A DNA stretch of 64,000 bases from an uncultured Oscillospiraceae bacterium. Lineage in GTDB: Bacteria; Bacillota; Clostridia; Oscillospirales; Oscillospiraceae. The stretch covers positions 62,001-126,000 of the forward strand of contig CAKTJC010000001.1 of NCBI GenBank assembly GCA_934567355.1. Direction: 5' to 3'. The position numbers were made by a program, and so were the translations under genes. Below the pieces are notes generated by a model that was given only the letters and a program-made list of their open reading frames with translations, was not told the DNA's origin and ran no database searches. Positions 9,106 to 17,711 of the stretch are shown here, one piece after another (the stretch's first letter is position 1; each line of letters opens with the position of its first letter).

Positions 9106-9300
9106 GGGAGCGCTCTGCCGCCTGCATTTCCCTTTTTTACTTTTCTTCTTTCCGTCAAATTTTACATGCTCACTGCCCTTCGTGCCGGATTTTCCAGAGG
9201 TTGTGCGGAATTATCTTGATTTTTCCGGGCCGATATGTGATATGATTATGGTGTGAAAAGCGACGGGAAAACCCTGCGCGACAGAAAGGAGCATAATTCT

Positions 9301-10086
9301 ATGAATAAACTATTTAGAATTGCAGCCGGTGTCATGGCTGCGCTGACCCTCGTTCTCCCCGCAATGGCAGAAGAAGCTGCCCGCCCCAGCATCACCGCCC
9401 ACAAAATGGAATCCGTCACCATCGACGGCAAGCTGGATGAGTGGAACCTGGATTCCCCCGCTGTGGTCAAGGACGCCAGCCAGGTGATCCGCGATGCAGT
9501 CGTCTGGCAGGGTGAAAATGACTGCTCTGCCAACTTCTACCTGGCCTGGGACGAAGAAAACCTGTACATGGCCGCTGAGGTCACCGAGGATTCCCCCCTG
9601 GGCGCCATTGAGATGCTGCCCATCGACGGTGAGGACAACCTGAAGCTCTACATCTCCACCGATCCCACTGCCGACCCCAACCGTGAAGAGTACGGCACCA
9701 AGGATTTCCTGGTCTACTTCGTCATGGACGAGCCCTATTGGGACACTGCCATCGACCGCTCCATGGTTCCCAAGGACAGCCGTGAGCGCTTCGTCAGCGT
9801 CGGCATGGACGGCGGCGAGAGCGTGCTGGACGGCTATCAGTGCGCCGTGGAAATGACCACCACCGGCTTTACCTGGGAGGCCGTGATCCCCTGGGCCTGC
9901 TTCTCCAATAAGAAGATCGAGGTCTACACGCCTCAGGTCGGCGATACCCTCTCCTGCAACTTCGCCATCACCGACATCAGCTATCCCTGCCCCGGCACGG
10001 AGTACATCCCCCAGCTGGCCTGGACAGGCACCCAGAAGATCAACAAGGCCCCCAGCGAGTGGGGCAGCGTAACTCTGGCTGACTAA
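9301..10086 (+). CDS. Secreted carbohydrate-binding (CBM9-like) protein
   Basis: A 261-aa secreted protein: signal peptide MNKLFRIAAGVMAALTLVLP ending at AMA-EE (residue about 22), then one domain resembling family 9 carbohydrate-binding modules (DGKLDEWN near residue 40, FYLAWDEENLYMAAEV near 75). No catalytic domain is attached, so it may act as a free binding protein or wall-associated module. ATG at 9301 follows AAAGGAG. It is monocistronic with a strong terminator. Together with the two GH3 enzymes in the window it points to extracellular polysaccharide use. A looser TTGATT/TATGAT promoter with a 19-bp spacer lies at 9214-9244. Confidence 0.75.
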   Translation: MNKLFRIAAGVMAALTLVLPAMAEEAARPSITAHKMESVTIDGKLDEWNLDSPAVVKDASQVIRDAVVWQGENDCSANFYLAWDEENLYMAAEVTEDSPLGAIEMLPIDGEDNLKLYISTDPTADPNREEYGTKDFLVYFVMDEPYWDTAIDRSMVPKDSRERFVSVGMDGGESVLDGYQCAVEMTTTGFTWEAVIPWACFSNKKIEVYTPQVGDTLSCNFAITDISYPCPGTEYIPQLAWTGTQKINKAPSEWGSVTLAD

Positions 10087-10105
10087 GGTTTCAACTTAGA
10101 GTCTC

Positions 10106-10132
10106 AAAGAGCGGGCAAACGCCCGCTCTTTT
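10106..10132 (+). terminator. Terminator of the CBM9-like gene
   Basis: The stem aaagagcgggc / gcccgctcttt with loop AAAC ends in TTTT, 20 bp past the stop codon. Confidence 0.85.
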
Positions 10133-10198
10133 CTGCTGTCTTGACTTCCCGGTTCCTGCCGGTCCGCATTTTTGCATCCATCCATAGGACAAAAGAAC

Positions 10199-10232
10199 CC
10201 CCGGTGCAGTTGGAACGCTGCATCAGGGGGAT
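10199..10232 (-). terminator. Terminator of the MacB-type exporter operon
   Basis: CCCCC-x-TGCAG and CTGCA-x-GGGGG arms form a stem just past the last adaptor gene; on the minus strand it is followed by TTCTTTT. Confidence 0.6.
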
Positions 10233-10237
10233 TTGTC

Positions 10238-12616
10238 TTAACCGAATGGTGTGGGGAAGGATTGGGGGGCAGGGGCAGCTTCGTCGGGCTCGTAACTGAA
10301 GTAGTACACCTCAGCATCTTCCGGGAGGCCGTCCAGGATCTGGACATAGTCGGCATCGGCAGTGCCCGGGGTGACGGGGGTCGGGGTGGCGGGTGCACCC
10401 GTTTCCGGATCGGTACCGGTGTACACGACGGTCTGCCCGTCCAGCTCCTCCAGGGCGGCAGCCGGGATGCAGAGGACATCTTCCGCCGTGCTCAGGGTGA
10501 TGAACGCCGAGGCACGCATGCCGGGGAGCATATCCTCCGCTTTGGCAAGCGTCAGCTCTACGGTAAATTTACTGTTGCCGCCCTCGTTGGTGCCGCTGGC
10601 GGAAACCTGGGAAACGGAAGCATCGAAATGCTCGCCGGGCAGGGCATCCATGGAAACTGTGGCTGCCTGACCCACATAGATTTTTGTAATATCCAGCTCG
10701 TCTACGGTGATCTCCAGGGTCATATACTCCTGGGAGGTAACGGAGGCTACCGTCAGCTTCTCCTGGCTGTAGAGCGTAAACTGCTCGCTTTGGGCGCCGG
10801 AGGCCATCCCGCCGAAGCCGCCCATACCGCCAGAGGGGAAGCCGCCTCCGCCACCCCCGCCTCCGCCGCCGGGAGTGGTGGGCATGGTGGGATCGGTAGG
10901 CTCCGGGGCAGTATCCAGCTTTGCAACCTTGACCACGCTGTCCGCTTCATCCAGCACCACCAGAACAACGTCTCCTTCGGAGAAGGCGGTGAATTCATCG
11001 CTGACGTAGGTCTGCGCCACGGTCAGGCTGTTATCGTCCACCGTGACGGCAGGGAGCTGATCCAGATCGGTGACGGTATAGGCCGCCGCGCCCTGCATCA
11101 CGGAGACGCAGTTGCCGGAGCGCTGGATAATTTTCGCCGCATAGCCATAGTAGACGACCTGGCCGGAGGCCTCGTCGACCGTCAGGGTGAAGTCCTTTAC
11201 CGCCGAAGCGCCATCGGTCACAAAGCTGACCGTCACGGTGTAGCTCCCGGCTTCCTCCGGTGTGCCGGAGAGCTGGCCGCTGGAGGACTCCAGGGTCAAT
11301 CCGGCAGGCAATCCCAAAGCCGCCCAGGTGCCGGACATGCCGGGGGTTGCCTGAAGCTGGAGGCTATAGGGCATCCCCACCACGCCGAGCGTCAATTCAG
11401 CGGTAAGGATAGCGACCTCTGCCGCCGGTGGAGCAGACCGCTGGGAGAGGCACCCCTCCTGATGGACGCTTGCGGGGCAGTCCGCCGCGCCGGTGCAGGC
11501 GGGTTCCGTCTCTCCCTCCCCGCTGGGTGCATCCTCGTATACGATGTCGGAGAGCAGCTGCAGGCGCACGGTATTTTCCTGCCCGGTGACCAGGGTCACC
11601 GCCTGCACTGTATCGCCATCGGCGGACAGCATGAATGTGCCGTTTTGATCAATGCCCGCGACAATGCCGTCACAGGGGGCAGTGAGCGTTTCCGTGCGGT
11701 ACAGCTGGAACAGCTCCTGCATCAGCGTCTCGTATTCATGGTGCCGGTCGACCAGCTGCTGATAGTCCGCCGAGGAGCCCAGGCCGGACAGGCGGAAGAT
11801 GGTCTGGCCGGAGCGCACGCTGTCGCCCACCTTTACGCTGACCTCCGAAATCGTGCCGGAATAGGCGGTCACATTCCAGGGGCTGAAGATATACAGCGCT
11901 CCCGTGCCCAGCACGGTGCCTGCACTGTCCTGCACCGTGACCTGACTGCCCACGGCATAGCCGTCATCCGGTACAGTGACGGTGAGCACGCCGCCGATGT
12001 TGGAAGCGACTTTGCCGCTTGCCCTGCTCCCGTCGGCAAATGCCACGGTGACGGCGGTCTCCGGCTCCAGCGTGCTTTCCAGCGTCAGCCGGACTGCCAT
12101 GGTATCATCCAGCGACAGCACCGCCAGCGCTCCGTTTGCCAGCATCACATCCTGAACGGCATCGTCCTTCTGGACATAAATGAGCTTCACGGTGCCGCCG
12201 GAGACGGCGGTGACCGTACCGGTGGAGCTGGTGCTGGCAGCACTGGCGATCTGCTCCGCCAGATAGTCCAGCGTCTCCTGCACACCGGTGATGGCGGTCA
12301 TGACGCTGACCGTATCCACAACGGCAATGGCCTCCCCTTCCCGGACGGTGTCGCCGTTATGCACCAGATATTCCTTCAGCTTCACCTCCGCCGGGAGCTC
12401 CACCTGGACGGCAGCCTCGCCGGAGAGTTGACCGCCGCCAATGATTTTTGTATCAATATCCCGGCGCTCTGCCTGGGCGGAGCGGAGGACTGCCTGCTGC
12501 CCGGCTGCGGCGCTTTCGGACGCCAGCATAGGCAGTATCGCCAGCAGCGCCACCACACAGATGGCGAGCATCCAGGAGAGGATCCGCCGGAACTGCTTTT
12601 TTCCATTCTTTTTCAC
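10238..12616 (-). CDS. Efflux adaptor (HlyD/MacA-like) with Ig-like insertion
   Basis: A 792-aa membrane-anchored adaptor, much longer than the usual 350-500 aa. After one N-terminal helix (residues 10-30) come lipoyl-like half-motifs (VKLKEYLVHNGDTVREGE), beta-barrel segments and a C-terminal MacA-like barrel (LPGMRASAFITLS). Between them lies an inserted region with a Cys cluster (CTGAADCPASVHQEGC), an Ig-like fold (GMPYSLQLQATPG...LSGTPEEAGSYTVTV, about residues 385-470) and a run of ten glycines followed by a GGM-rich linker. The GTG start at 12616 follows GGAGG embedded in the last codons of the permease gene, 5 bp upstream. It is the last gene of the exporter operon. Its length and insertion are unusual; cargo unknown. 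Confidence 0.8.
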   Translation of the reverse strand: MKKNGKKQFRRILSWMLAICVVALLAILPMLASESAAAGQQAVLRSAQAERRDIDTKIIGGGQLSGEAAVQVELPAEVKLKEYLVHNGDTVREGEAIAVVDTVSVMTAITGVQETLDYLAEQIASAASTSSTGTVTAVSGGTVKLIYVQKDDAVQDVMLANGALAVLSLDDTMAVRLTLESTLEPETAVTVAFADGSRASGKVASNIGGVLTVTVPDDGYAVGSQVTVQDSAGTVLGTGALYIFSPWNVTAYSGTISEVSVKVGDSVRSGQTIFRLSGLGSSADYQQLVDRHHEYETLMQELFQLYRTETLTAPCDGIVAGIDQNGTFMLSADGDTVQAVTLVTGQENTVRLQLLSDIVYEDAPSGEGETEPACTGAADCPASVHQEGCLSQRSAPPAAEVAILTAELTLGVVGMPYSLQLQATPGMSGTWAALGLPAGLTLESSSGQLSGTPEEAGSYTVTVSFVTDGASAVKDFTLTVDEASGQVVYYGYAAKIIQRSGNCVSVMQGAAAYTVTDLDQLPAVTVDDNSLTVAQTYVSDEFTAFSEGDVVLVVLDEADSVVKVAKLDTAPEPTDPTMPTTPGGGGGGGGGGFPSGGMGGFGGMASGAQSEQFTLYSQEKLTVASVTSQEYMTLEITVDELDITKIYVGQAATVSMDALPGEHFDASVSQVSASGTNEGGNSKFTVELTLAKAEDMLPGMRASAFITLSTAEDVLCIPAAALEELDGQTVVYTGTDPETGAPATPTPVTPGTADADYVQILDGLPEDAEVYYFSYEPDEAAPAPQSFPTPFG

Positions 12617-12621
12617 GTTGC

Positions 12622-13812
12622 TTATCCTCCATAGTGCAGAGCGTCGATGGGCTTCATCTTCGCTGCCTTGTTGGCCGGGTACAGGCCGAACACAATGCCG
12701 ATCAGGAAGCAGAACACCACAGCGATCATTACCACGGTCATATTCAGGGAGAAGGTCATATCCAGGCTCACTACCACGGTGTTGACGATCTGCAGCACCG
12801 CCCAGCTGAGGGAAATACCCAGGCAGCAGCCCATCATACAAAGCACCACGGCCTCCATCAGGAACTGCTTGAGGATCACGCCCCGGCTGGCGCCGATGGC
12901 CTTGCGGATGCCGATCTCCCGGGTGCGCTCGGTAACGGTGACCATCATGATATTCATAATGCCGATGCCGCCCACCACCAGGGAGATGGCGGCGATGCCG
13001 CCCAGCATCACCGTCAGCATGGAGGTGACGGAGCTCATGGTGTCCTCCAGTGCATTCTGGCTGGAGACGGAGAAGGCGTCCTCATCCTCATCAAAGCGCT
13101 CCATGAGGATCGCCGTCATGGCCGTCTCCGCCGCTTCCATGGTGCCCCCCTGCGGGGCGCTGACATAGAAGCTGGTGATCTCATCGGAAACGGTAGCGGA
13201 CAGGCGCAGCAGGGATTGATAGGAAAGATACGCCACCATGCTGCCGGAGGTGAATGCCCGGGTGAGGTTATTGTCATCGTCCTGCAGCACGCCCACGATG
13301 GTGTACTGCACACCGTCCAGCGTGATCGCCTGACCGACACAGTCCGTATAGCCGATGAGCTTTTCCGCCGCCGTCTCGTTAAGCACGCAGGCATAGGTAT
13401 TATTTTCCATGTCGGACTGCTTCAGCCAGCGCCCCATGAACAAGTTCAGCCCCTGGATCTCGTAATAATCCGGGTTGGTGCCATAGGTCGTGACGGTGCC
13501 GCTGTTTCCGTTTGCCCGGCCGGTAAGCGAAGCAGTCGCAACCGGCGCCAGCAGACCCAAGTCCGCCTCCGTCCGGGACCACTCCTTCAGGGTGTCCATG
13601 GAAATAGGCTTTCCTTTATCGTCCGAGACGGTCACGGTCAGAGTATCCGTGCCCAGGCTGGAAATGGTATCGGTGACGGAGGAAGTCGCGCCGTTCACCA
13701 AACTGACCAGCACCACCAGCGCCATAACGCCGATAATGATGCCCAGCATGGTGAGGATCGCCCGCATTTTATTGGAGCCGATGGAGCGAAGCGCCATTTT
13801 GAACGACAGCAT
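12622..13812 (-). CDS. MacB-family ABC transporter permease
   Basis: A 396-aa permease with the MacB/YknZ layout: an N-terminal helix (KMRAILTMLGIIIGVMALVV), a large extracytoplasmic domain (about residues 45-270) and three C-terminal helices with the FtsX-like segment RTREIGIRKAIGASRGVILKQ truncated here to RTREIGIRKAIGASRG for brevity. These proteins couple cytoplasmic ATP hydrolysis to extracytoplasmic movements that export peptides or drugs through an adaptor. The start directly abuts the stop of the ATPase gene. The ATPase, this permease and two adaptors form one operon. Confidence 0.92.
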   Translation of the reverse strand: MLSFKMALRSIGSNKMRAILTMLGIIIGVMALVVLVSLVNGATSSVTDTISSLGTDTLTVTVSDDKGKPISMDTLKEWSRTEADLGLLAPVATASLTGRANGNSGTVTTYGTNPDYYEIQGLNLFMGRWLKQSDMENNTYACVLNETAAEKLIGYTDCVGQAITLDGVQYTIVGVLQDDDNNLTRAFTSGSMVAYLSYQSLLRLSATVSDEITSFYVSAPQGGTMEAAETAMTAILMERFDEDEDAFSVSSQNALEDTMSSVTSMLTVMLGGIAAISLVVGGIGIMNIMMVTVTERTREIGIRKAIGASRGVILKQFLMEAVVLCMMGCCLGISLSWAVLQIVNTVVVSLDMTFSLNMTVVMIAVVFCFLIGIVFGLYPANKAAKMKPIDALHYGG

Positions 13813-14484
13813 TTACAGCTTCACCTCCGAAAGTCTTCCATCCAGAATATGGATGGAGCGGGCAGCCTGACGGGCAATGTTATTATCGTGGGTGATCAGG
13901 ACGATGGTATTGCCCTGCTCGTTGAGCTCGTGAAAAATATCGATGATCTCCTGACTGGTTTTGGAATCCAGCGCGCCGGTAGGCTCATCCGCCAGGATCA
14001 GCTTGGGGTGAGTGGCAATGGCGCGGGCGATGGCGACGCGCTGCTGCTGGCCGCCGGACAGCTCGGTGGGCAGATGCTTTGCCCGCTGCAGCAGCCCCAC
14101 CCGCTCCAGGGCGGCGGTGACCCGTTTGGTCCGCTCCGCCCTGGGCATCTTCTGATAGATCAGGGGCAGCTCCACATTCTCCTCGGCGGAGAGCTTGGGG
14201 ATCAGATTGAACTGCTGGAAGACGAACCCGATTTTTTCATTGCGGATCCGCGCCAGCTGGTTTTCGGAATAGGCCTCGATGGGCAGGTTATCCAGCCGGT
14301 AGCTCCCGGCATCTGCCACATCCAGGCAGCCGATGATGTTCATGAGGGTGGATTTGCCGCTGCCGGAGGGACCGATGATGCTGACAAACTCGCCGGGGTA
14401 CACATGCATGGTGGCATGATCCAGCGCCCGCACCCGCTCGTCGCCCACAAGATAATATTTGCAAAGGTCCTTTATGTCGATCAT
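13813..14484 (-). CDS. MacB-type ABC transporter ATP-binding protein
   Basis: A 223-aa ATPase of the LolD/MacB/YknY type with Walker A GPSGSGKSTLMN, Q-loop VFQQFNLIP, signature LSGGQQQRVAIARA and Walker B LILADEPTGALD, followed by the switch His in VLITHD. The ATG at 14484 follows AAGGGGG; longer in-frame extensions would run into the end of the upstream adaptor gene and are Ala/Pro low-complexity, so I rejected them. It energises the adjacent permease. Confidence 0.95.
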   Translation of the reverse strand: MIDIKDLCKYYLVGDERVRALDHATMHVYPGEFVSIIGPSGSGKSTLMNIIGCLDVADAGSYRLDNLPIEAYSENQLARIRNEKIGFVFQQFNLIPKLSAEENVELPLIYQKMPRAERTKRVTAALERVGLLQRAKHLPTELSGGQQQRVAIARAIATHPKLILADEPTGALDSKTSQEIIDIFHELNEQGNTIVLITHDNNIARQAARSIHILDGRLSEVKL

Positions 14485-14497
14485 GTATTGCGCCCCC

Positions 14498-16222
14498 TTA
14501 GCCGTTTCTGCCGCCGGAGGAGCCGCCAAAGTCCGGAGCACCGCTGGGCGCGCCGCCGCTGAAATTGGGCATACCGCCGCCGGAATTGCCGCCGCCGAAG
14601 TTGGGCATACCGCCGCCGGCGTTACTGCTGCCGCTGCCGGAGTTGCCCCGGCCGCCGGGCATGCTGCCAAAGTCCATCCCGCCGAACATGCCGCCGAAGG
14701 TCTCTGCCTTCGTATAATAGACGGCGTCGCCCTCGCTCAGGCCGGACTTGATCTCCACATAATTGCTGTTGCTCAGGCCGGGGATCACATCCACCCGGCC
14801 GCCGAATTCCTGGGTCTGCTCATCGTAGCTGGTGTAAACATAATAGCCGGTGCTGGTCTGATGCAGCGCGTCGGCAGGGATCAGGATGGCGTCGTCCACG
14901 CCCTCGATGCGCACATCCACACTGGCAGTCATGCCCGGAAGCATGCCGGAGACCTTGTCCAGAAGGATCTCCGCCGTGTAGGAGCCGGAGGCGTCGGTTT
15001 TATCGATCTGGGTCACTTCACCGCTCAGCGCATCGCTGCCGATGGACTTCACGGTAACGCTCGCCGTCTGCCCCACCGCCAGGGCAAGAATATCCGTCTC
15101 GTCCACGCTGATGGTGACGGACATGCTCACATCCGGCGACAGCACCACAATGTCTGTGGCCGTGCTGTCGCTGTCCAGATCCGCCACGGAATATACGCTG
15201 CCGGTAATGGGTGCGGTCAGGCCGCTGCTCTTCTGGATCTGCAGCAGCTCCAGCAGCGTCTCCTCCTTCTCGCTGCGGCTGCGCAGCAGCGCATTATAGC
15301 TGGCGCTGGTGGAGGTATTGGTCAGGCTGAACAGGCTGCTGGACGCATAAACCACCTGGTTCAAAGATACATTCACCCAGCCCACGGTTCCGGCATAGCC
15401 TGTGACCTTCAGAGCGCTGTGAATATACAGTTCGCCCGTGCCCAGAGTCTCGCCGGACGCTGCCTTGACGGTGACCGGATCGCCGCAGGCGGGGCCATTG
15501 TCGGTCACCAGCACGGTGGCGGTGCCATTCACCGTTTTTTCCACGGTGCCGGTGATCCCGCTGCCGTCGGAGAGGGTAACCGTCACTGTCTCTCCCGCCT
15601 GGGCAGAGCCGGATTGAATATCCACTGCCATATAGCCGTCCAGGGAGAGCTCCGCCAGTGCACCGTAGGTCACCATGGTGTCCTCCACCGATGCACCCTG
15701 CTCCACATAGAGCATTTTCACCCGGCCGGGCACCCCGGCGGTGACGTAGCTGCTGACGGTATCGCCCTTGGCATCGGCAATGTCGTCATCGAGCGTCTCG
15801 ATCTCCGATTGCAGCGTCGCCATGGCGCTGCGGACGCTGGCCATATCCACGGTGGCCAGCAGGTCGCCCTGCTTCACCGCATCGCCATACTTCACCAGTA
15901 TCTCCGTTACCTCCACGCCGGAGGGCACGGAAACCGTCTCGGTATCCACATTGGCAAGCATCCCGGAGCCGGACACCACTGTGCTGATGGTTCCCCGCTC
16001 CGCCTGGGCGCTGAGCACCTCCTGCGTGCTGGTGGCGAATTGCTCCTGCACCTGACGGCGCAGATAGAAAACGCCGCCGGTCAGCCCCGCCGCCAAAAGG
16101 CATATGACGATGATCACCGTGCGGATGATCTTCCGCCGCCGGGCCTTTTTGTTTCTGCCAAGCACCTCAAACAGCGCTTCATCCCCGCTGGCCGGTACAT
16201 TCTTCTTCGATTTTTTGAACAT
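14498..16222 (-). CDS. Efflux adaptor (HlyD/MacA-like) with Gly-rich tail
   Basis: A 574-aa adaptor and first gene of the exporter operon. It has a cytoplasmic Lys/Arg-rich start, one membrane helix (about residues 33-55), lipoyl-like motif VEVTEILVKYGDAVKQGD, a short helical hairpin (AMATLQSEIETLDDDI), barrel domains and LPGMTASVDVRIEG. The last 70 residues are a Gly/Ser/Asn/Pro-rich tail with repeats PNFGGGNSGGG and PNFSGG. It is a clear paralogue of the other adaptor in the operon but lacks the Ig insertion. Two different adaptors around one MacB permease suggest a hetero-oligomeric adaptor ring or alternating use; that is inference. Confidence 0.85.
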   Translation of the reverse strand: MFKKSKKNVPASGDEALFEVLGRNKKARRRKIIRTVIIVICLLAAGLTGGVFYLRRQVQEQFATSTQEVLSAQAERGTISTVVSGSGMLANVDTETVSVPSGVEVTEILVKYGDAVKQGDLLATVDMASVRSAMATLQSEIETLDDDIADAKGDTVSSYVTAGVPGRVKMLYVEQGASVEDTMVTYGALAELSLDGYMAVDIQSGSAQAGETVTVTLSDGSGITGTVEKTVNGTATVLVTDNGPACGDPVTVKAASGETLGTGELYIHSALKVTGYAGTVGWVNVSLNQVVYASSSLFSLTNTSTSASYNALLRSRSEKEETLLELLQIQKSSGLTAPITGSVYSVADLDSDSTATDIVVLSPDVSMSVTISVDETDILALAVGQTASVTVKSIGSDALSGEVTQIDKTDASGSYTAEILLDKVSGMLPGMTASVDVRIEGVDDAILIPADALHQTSTGYYVYTSYDEQTQEFGGRVDVIPGLSNSNYVEIKSGLSEGDAVYYTKAETFGGMFGGMDFGSMPGGRGNSGSGSSNAGGGMPNFGGGNSGGGMPNFSGGAPSGAPDFGGSSGGRNG

Positions 16223-16285
16223 AACTGCTCCCTTCCCAGCGGTTCCTCCGCCCTGAATTTATTCTTATTTATAGTAGCGCTGGAT

Positions 16286-16304
16286 TCTGAAAAAAATCTG
16301 AAAA
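16286..16304 (-). promoter_or_regulatory. Direct repeat upstream of the exporter operon
   Basis: On the minus strand TTTTCAGA occurs twice with an 11-bp period, just upstream of a TATAAA-like -10 at about 16269-16274. An 11-bp spaced direct repeat next to a promoter is typical of OmpR-family regulator sites; the -35 is weak, which fits activation. Confidence 0.35.
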
Positions 16305-16364
16305 CTGCCCAAAGCGGTTGTTAACATTTTGTGACATCATGATTGCGAGCTTCCGGAGGCCGGG

Positions 16365-16393
16365 AAAAATGCCGCCCCGGAAGCCGGGGCGGC
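16365..16393 (-). terminator. Terminator of the PrsA-like gene
   Basis: A 10-bp perfect GC stem (gccgccccgg / ccggggcggc), loop AAG, followed on the minus strand by ATTTTT. Confidence 0.85.
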
Positions 16394-16400
16394 GATGAAG

Positions 16401-17531
16401 TCACTGCGCATAAATGATCTCGGCGGTTTCTTTCAGCTCCGCCAGCCTGGCTTCCGTTTTGGAATTGACCCTTTCGCTGTAGATATCCTCTTTGAGTGCC
16501 TCGGACAGTTCGTCCGTCAGGGATACGGCACCGGCGGGAACATCCTTCAGATAGTACAAAATGTGCACATTGTCGCCGAAAACCACCGGCTGGGTATAGT
16601 CGCCGGGTTCCTGCATGTCCGCCCCGAAGGCAGCCTGAATAAAGGCATCCTCCCACAAAATGGAATCCTTATGCACTTGATAACCGGTTTCATAGAAGGA
16701 TTCGCTGTCAAAGGCGCTGTCCTCGCCATAGGCGGCGATCAGGGATGTAAAGGGTTCGCCCTGGGCAAGACGGGCGTAGATGTCGTCGGTTTTCTCCTTC
16801 ACGGAGGCAAGCTTGCTTTCGTCATTCTCCCCCTGGGCGCCGATCATGATCTGCAGCACGGCACGATAGCCCTCCGGGCGGTACCAGACTTCCTGGCCGC
16901 TGGCCAGCGCCGTTTCGAAGGCGCTGATGTCCTGGGCGTAGGCAGCCTTGCTGTCCTCCACCCGCTGCTCATATCCGGCCTGGACGTCCTCCGGGGTCAC
17001 CTCCGGCTCACCCTCCATAAGCCACTGTTCGTATTTCTGGGAAGCCAGCGCATTGCGGCAATGGTTTTCCATATATTCCAGCGTGTAGCCGCTGCTGGTC
17101 AGGTAAGCCTCGGCCAAATCAGATGCGGTGATGCCGGCATCCTCCTGGCCGTCCAGGTAGCTTGTAAAGTAGCTCTCTGCCTGCTGGCGAAGGGAATCCA
17201 ATGCCTCCTGCGCCGAGGCGGCAATGGCGGCCTCCTCTTCCCCGGTCATATCGTAGCACCCCTGGGCAGTCATGTCCTGGGTGAGCAGCCGGTCATCCAC
17301 CAGCTGCTGGAGTGCGGACTGGCGGATCACCTCCAGTACACTTTCGTCCGTGCCGTCGATGCCGTATTGGGACATACGGGCGCTGACGCTGTCGATCATG
17401 GCATCCAGCTCAGACTGGGCAACCACATCTCCGTTTACGGTCACCACCGCCGGGTCATCCTCAGCCAGCACCGGAAGGGCGCAGGCGGCCGTCAGCGCAA
17501 GCGCCAGCAGGGTGCATATCCATTTTTTCAT
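16401..17531 (-). CDS. Secreted PrsA/SurA-like peptidyl-prolyl isomerase
   Basis: A 376-aa exported protein. After a signal peptide (MKKWICTLLALALTAACALP) come a SurA N-like helical domain with VTVNGDVVAQSELD and a long insertion, then a parvulin-like region (YRAVLQIMIGAQGEND ... IYARLAQGEPFTSLIAAYGED ... PGDYTQPVVFGDNVHILYYL). Such foldases help secreted proteins fold outside the membrane. The signal peptide contains a Cys (TAAC), so a lipoprotein is possible, as in PrsA. Start at 17531 follows GGAG. The upstream region is a MITE copy that ends 20 bp from the start codon, so that element may supply or disturb its promoter. Confidence 0.75.
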   Translation of the reverse strand: MKKWICTLLALALTAACALPVLAEDDPAVVTVNGDVVAQSELDAMIDSVSARMSQYGIDGTDESVLEVIRQSALQQLVDDRLLTQDMTAQGCYDMTGEEEAAIAASAQEALDSLRQQAESYFTSYLDGQEDAGITASDLAEAYLTSSGYTLEYMENHCRNALASQKYEQWLMEGEPEVTPEDVQAGYEQRVEDSKAAYAQDISAFETALASGQEVWYRPEGYRAVLQIMIGAQGENDESKLASVKEKTDDIYARLAQGEPFTSLIAAYGEDSAFDSESFYETGYQVHKDSILWEDAFIQAAFGADMQEPGDYTQPVVFGDNVHILYYLKDVPAGAVSLTDELSEALKEDIYSERVNSKTEARLAELKETAEIIYAQ

Positions 17532-17551
17532 TGCTTTCAACTCCGTCATTC

Positions 17552-17662
17552 GGGAAGCTCTGATGAAATCGGCAAAAGCTGTGAGTGAGAGACTTTTCGG
17601 TACCGAAGCGTGGGCGGAAAGGATCCGCTCACAGCCGCAGACGATTTATTCAGAGGTTCCTT
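17552..17662. mobile_element. MITE copy 1 (short, diverged)
   Basis: A 111-bp non-coding element bounded by GGGAAGCTCTGATGAAATC on the left and GATTTATTCAGAGGTTCC on the right, which are inverted repeats of each other with few mismatches. The centre differs from the other two copies and carries its own inverted repeats (GCTGTGAG/CTCACAGC and palindrome TTCGGTACCGAA). It lies between the PrsA-like gene and the terminator of the GH3 gene. No transposase is encoded. Confidence 0.75.
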
Positions 17663-17669
17663 AGAAATT

Positions 17670-17695
17670 GGCGGCGGGAATCTCTTCCCGCCGCC
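17670..17695 (-). terminator. Terminator of the first GH3 gene
   Basis: An 11-bp perfect stem (ggcggcgggaa / ttcccgccgcc) with a TCTC loop lies 16 bp past the GH3 stop on the minus strand. Confidence 0.75.
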
Positions 17696-17711
17696 GAAAG
17701 GAAAGGGAATA

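Noticed and set aside
10810..10880. Frameshift in the poly-glycine region of the second adaptor
   Set aside because: The frame is continuous and both sides carry adaptor features, so the Gly run is a linker.
14485..14670. Longer start for the exporter ATPase with an Ala/Pro-rich leader
   Set aside because: It overlaps the end of the upstream adaptor gene and has no family support; ATG 14484 has a good ribosome site.
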